From JBMNNU01 sp050942695 (GTDB lineage: Bacteria > Chloroflexota > UBA6077): a stretch of 11,578 bases of DNA. Below, piece by piece: positions 10,963 through 11,578 of this stretch (position 1 is its first letter; each line of letters begins with the position of its first letter). The stretch spans positions 1-11,578 of the forward strand of contig JBMNNU010000094.1 of NCBI GenBank assembly GCA_050942695.1. Reading direction: 5' to 3'. Made by a program: the position numbers and the translations under genes. The notes under the pieces were generated by a model that saw only the letters and a list, made by a program, of their open reading frames with translations, was not told the DNA's origin and searched no databases.

Positions 10963-11578
10963 ATGTTACTTGATATCGTTGGTAAGAGATACTACTTTTT
11001 CCTGATCTCCCTTGCGCTGCTGCTGCCCGGTGTCATATCACTCATATTGCCCGGTGGGTTGCGACCCGGTATCGACTTCTCGAGCGGGTCGATAATGACG
11101 GTCCGCTTCGACCAAGAGGTGGATCAATCGGCGCTGCGAAGCGAGTTCACCACGCTCGGCCATCCGGAGGCGATGATTCAGAGAAGCAGCGGTGCCGGAG
11201 AAGGAACCACCTATCTGATTCGGACGTATACCTTGGCTGGTGAAAAGAAAGACGCCTCAGGTGCGGTGGTCGAGATCTCGGAGCGCCAGAAGATAGAGGA
11301 AACTCTAGAGCAGAAGTTTGGCAACATGGATGTGCTGACTTTCGACTCCGTTTCACCTCTTATCGCATCGGAGATAGTGCGAAACGCAATAATAGCCGTA
11401 GCGGCTGCCTCCGTGGGGATTTTGCTCTACATAGCTTACGCATTCCGCAGGGTGAAGAACTCATTCAGGTGGGGCACATGCGCGGTTCTTGCGCTAGTCC
11501 ACGACGCCCTGATTGTGCTTGGAACTTTCTCTATCCTTGGCAGAGTGTTCCATATCGAGCTGGACTCCCTGTTCATTA
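10963..11578 (+). CDS. secF: Protein translocase subunit SecF (truncated by window edge)
   Basis: Partner of SecD in proton-driven protein export. The first 205 codons are present with no stop before the right edge; typical SecF is about 290-320 residues, so roughly two thirds is seen. Visible are helix 1 (about 10-30), the SecF signature GIDFSSGS (36-43, normally GIDFTGGT), a periplasmic domain to about residue 129, the VSPLIASEI segment (130-138), helix 2 (about 140-162), and helix 3 with the conserved AVLALVHDALIVLG including H180-D181. ATG 10963 follows the secD stop by 7 nt, with agggggt across the secD end as ribosome binding site, so the pair is co-transcribed. The periplasmic domain (44-129) is rather long and charged for this family. 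Confidence 0.95.
   Translation, partial: MLLDIVGKRYYFFLISLALLLPGVISLILPGGLRPGIDFSSGSIMTVRFDQEVDQSALRSEFTTLGHPEAMIQRSSGAGEGTTYLIRTYTLAGEKKDASGAVVEISERQKIEETLEQKFGNMDVLTFDSVSPLIASEIVRNAIIAVAAASVGILLYIAYAFRRVKNSFRWGTCAVLALVHDALIVLGTFSILGRVFHIELDSLFI

Overview
This window looks like a chromosomal segment from an anaerobic bacterium, most plausibly Chloroflexota or a deep Gram-positive-type lineage. That placement rests on three things: the ruvB / DUF2905 / queA order, a very large (R)-2-hydroxyacyl-CoA dehydratase activase-type protein typical of strict anaerobes, and the use of GTG and TTG starts. No rRNA, tRNA, CRISPR array, transposase or phage gene was found. The taxonomic placement is inference; no marker settles it.

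Layout. Bases 1-188 are a non-coding or gene-end stretch. It carries a perfect 16-bp palindrome that touches the ribosome binding site of a small GRAM/PH-like protein gene (189-554). Next is a compact rightward cluster: ruvB (614-1630, TTG start), a DUF2905 two-helix membrane protein (1634-1864) and queA (1868-2911). A strong GC-rich hairpin separates queA from a convergent 4.4-kb leftward gene (2946-7379). That gene encodes a 1477-residue fusion of two BadF/BadG-type ASKHA ATPase modules, a four-cysteine knuckle, a DUF2229/COG3580-like module and a COG3581/HgdB-like module. A 200-bp divergent promoter region (7380-7579) follows, then an M20 ArgE/DapE-type amidohydrolase (7580-8737) and peptide deformylase def (8809-9315). 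After a strong promoter and a roughly 190-nt leader come secD (9546-10955) and secF (from 10963, cut by the right edge).

Most of the window is housekeeping: Holliday junction migration, queuosine synthesis, N-terminal deformylation and Sec export. The accessory part is the giant activase gene. Its most unusual feature is at 5216-5322, where three different short tandem arrays (7-bp x4, 7-bp x4, 8-bp x5) stand side by side inside the reading frame, in the linker between the ATPase half and the cysteine-rich reductase-like half. They are read in the only orientation in which all three arrays lack stop codons. Other points worth a second look are the asymmetry between the two ATPase modules, a hairpin lying exactly between the Shine-Dalgarno-like sequence and start codon of this gene, and the structured secD leader, which has a short ORF ending in an ATGA overlap with the secD start.
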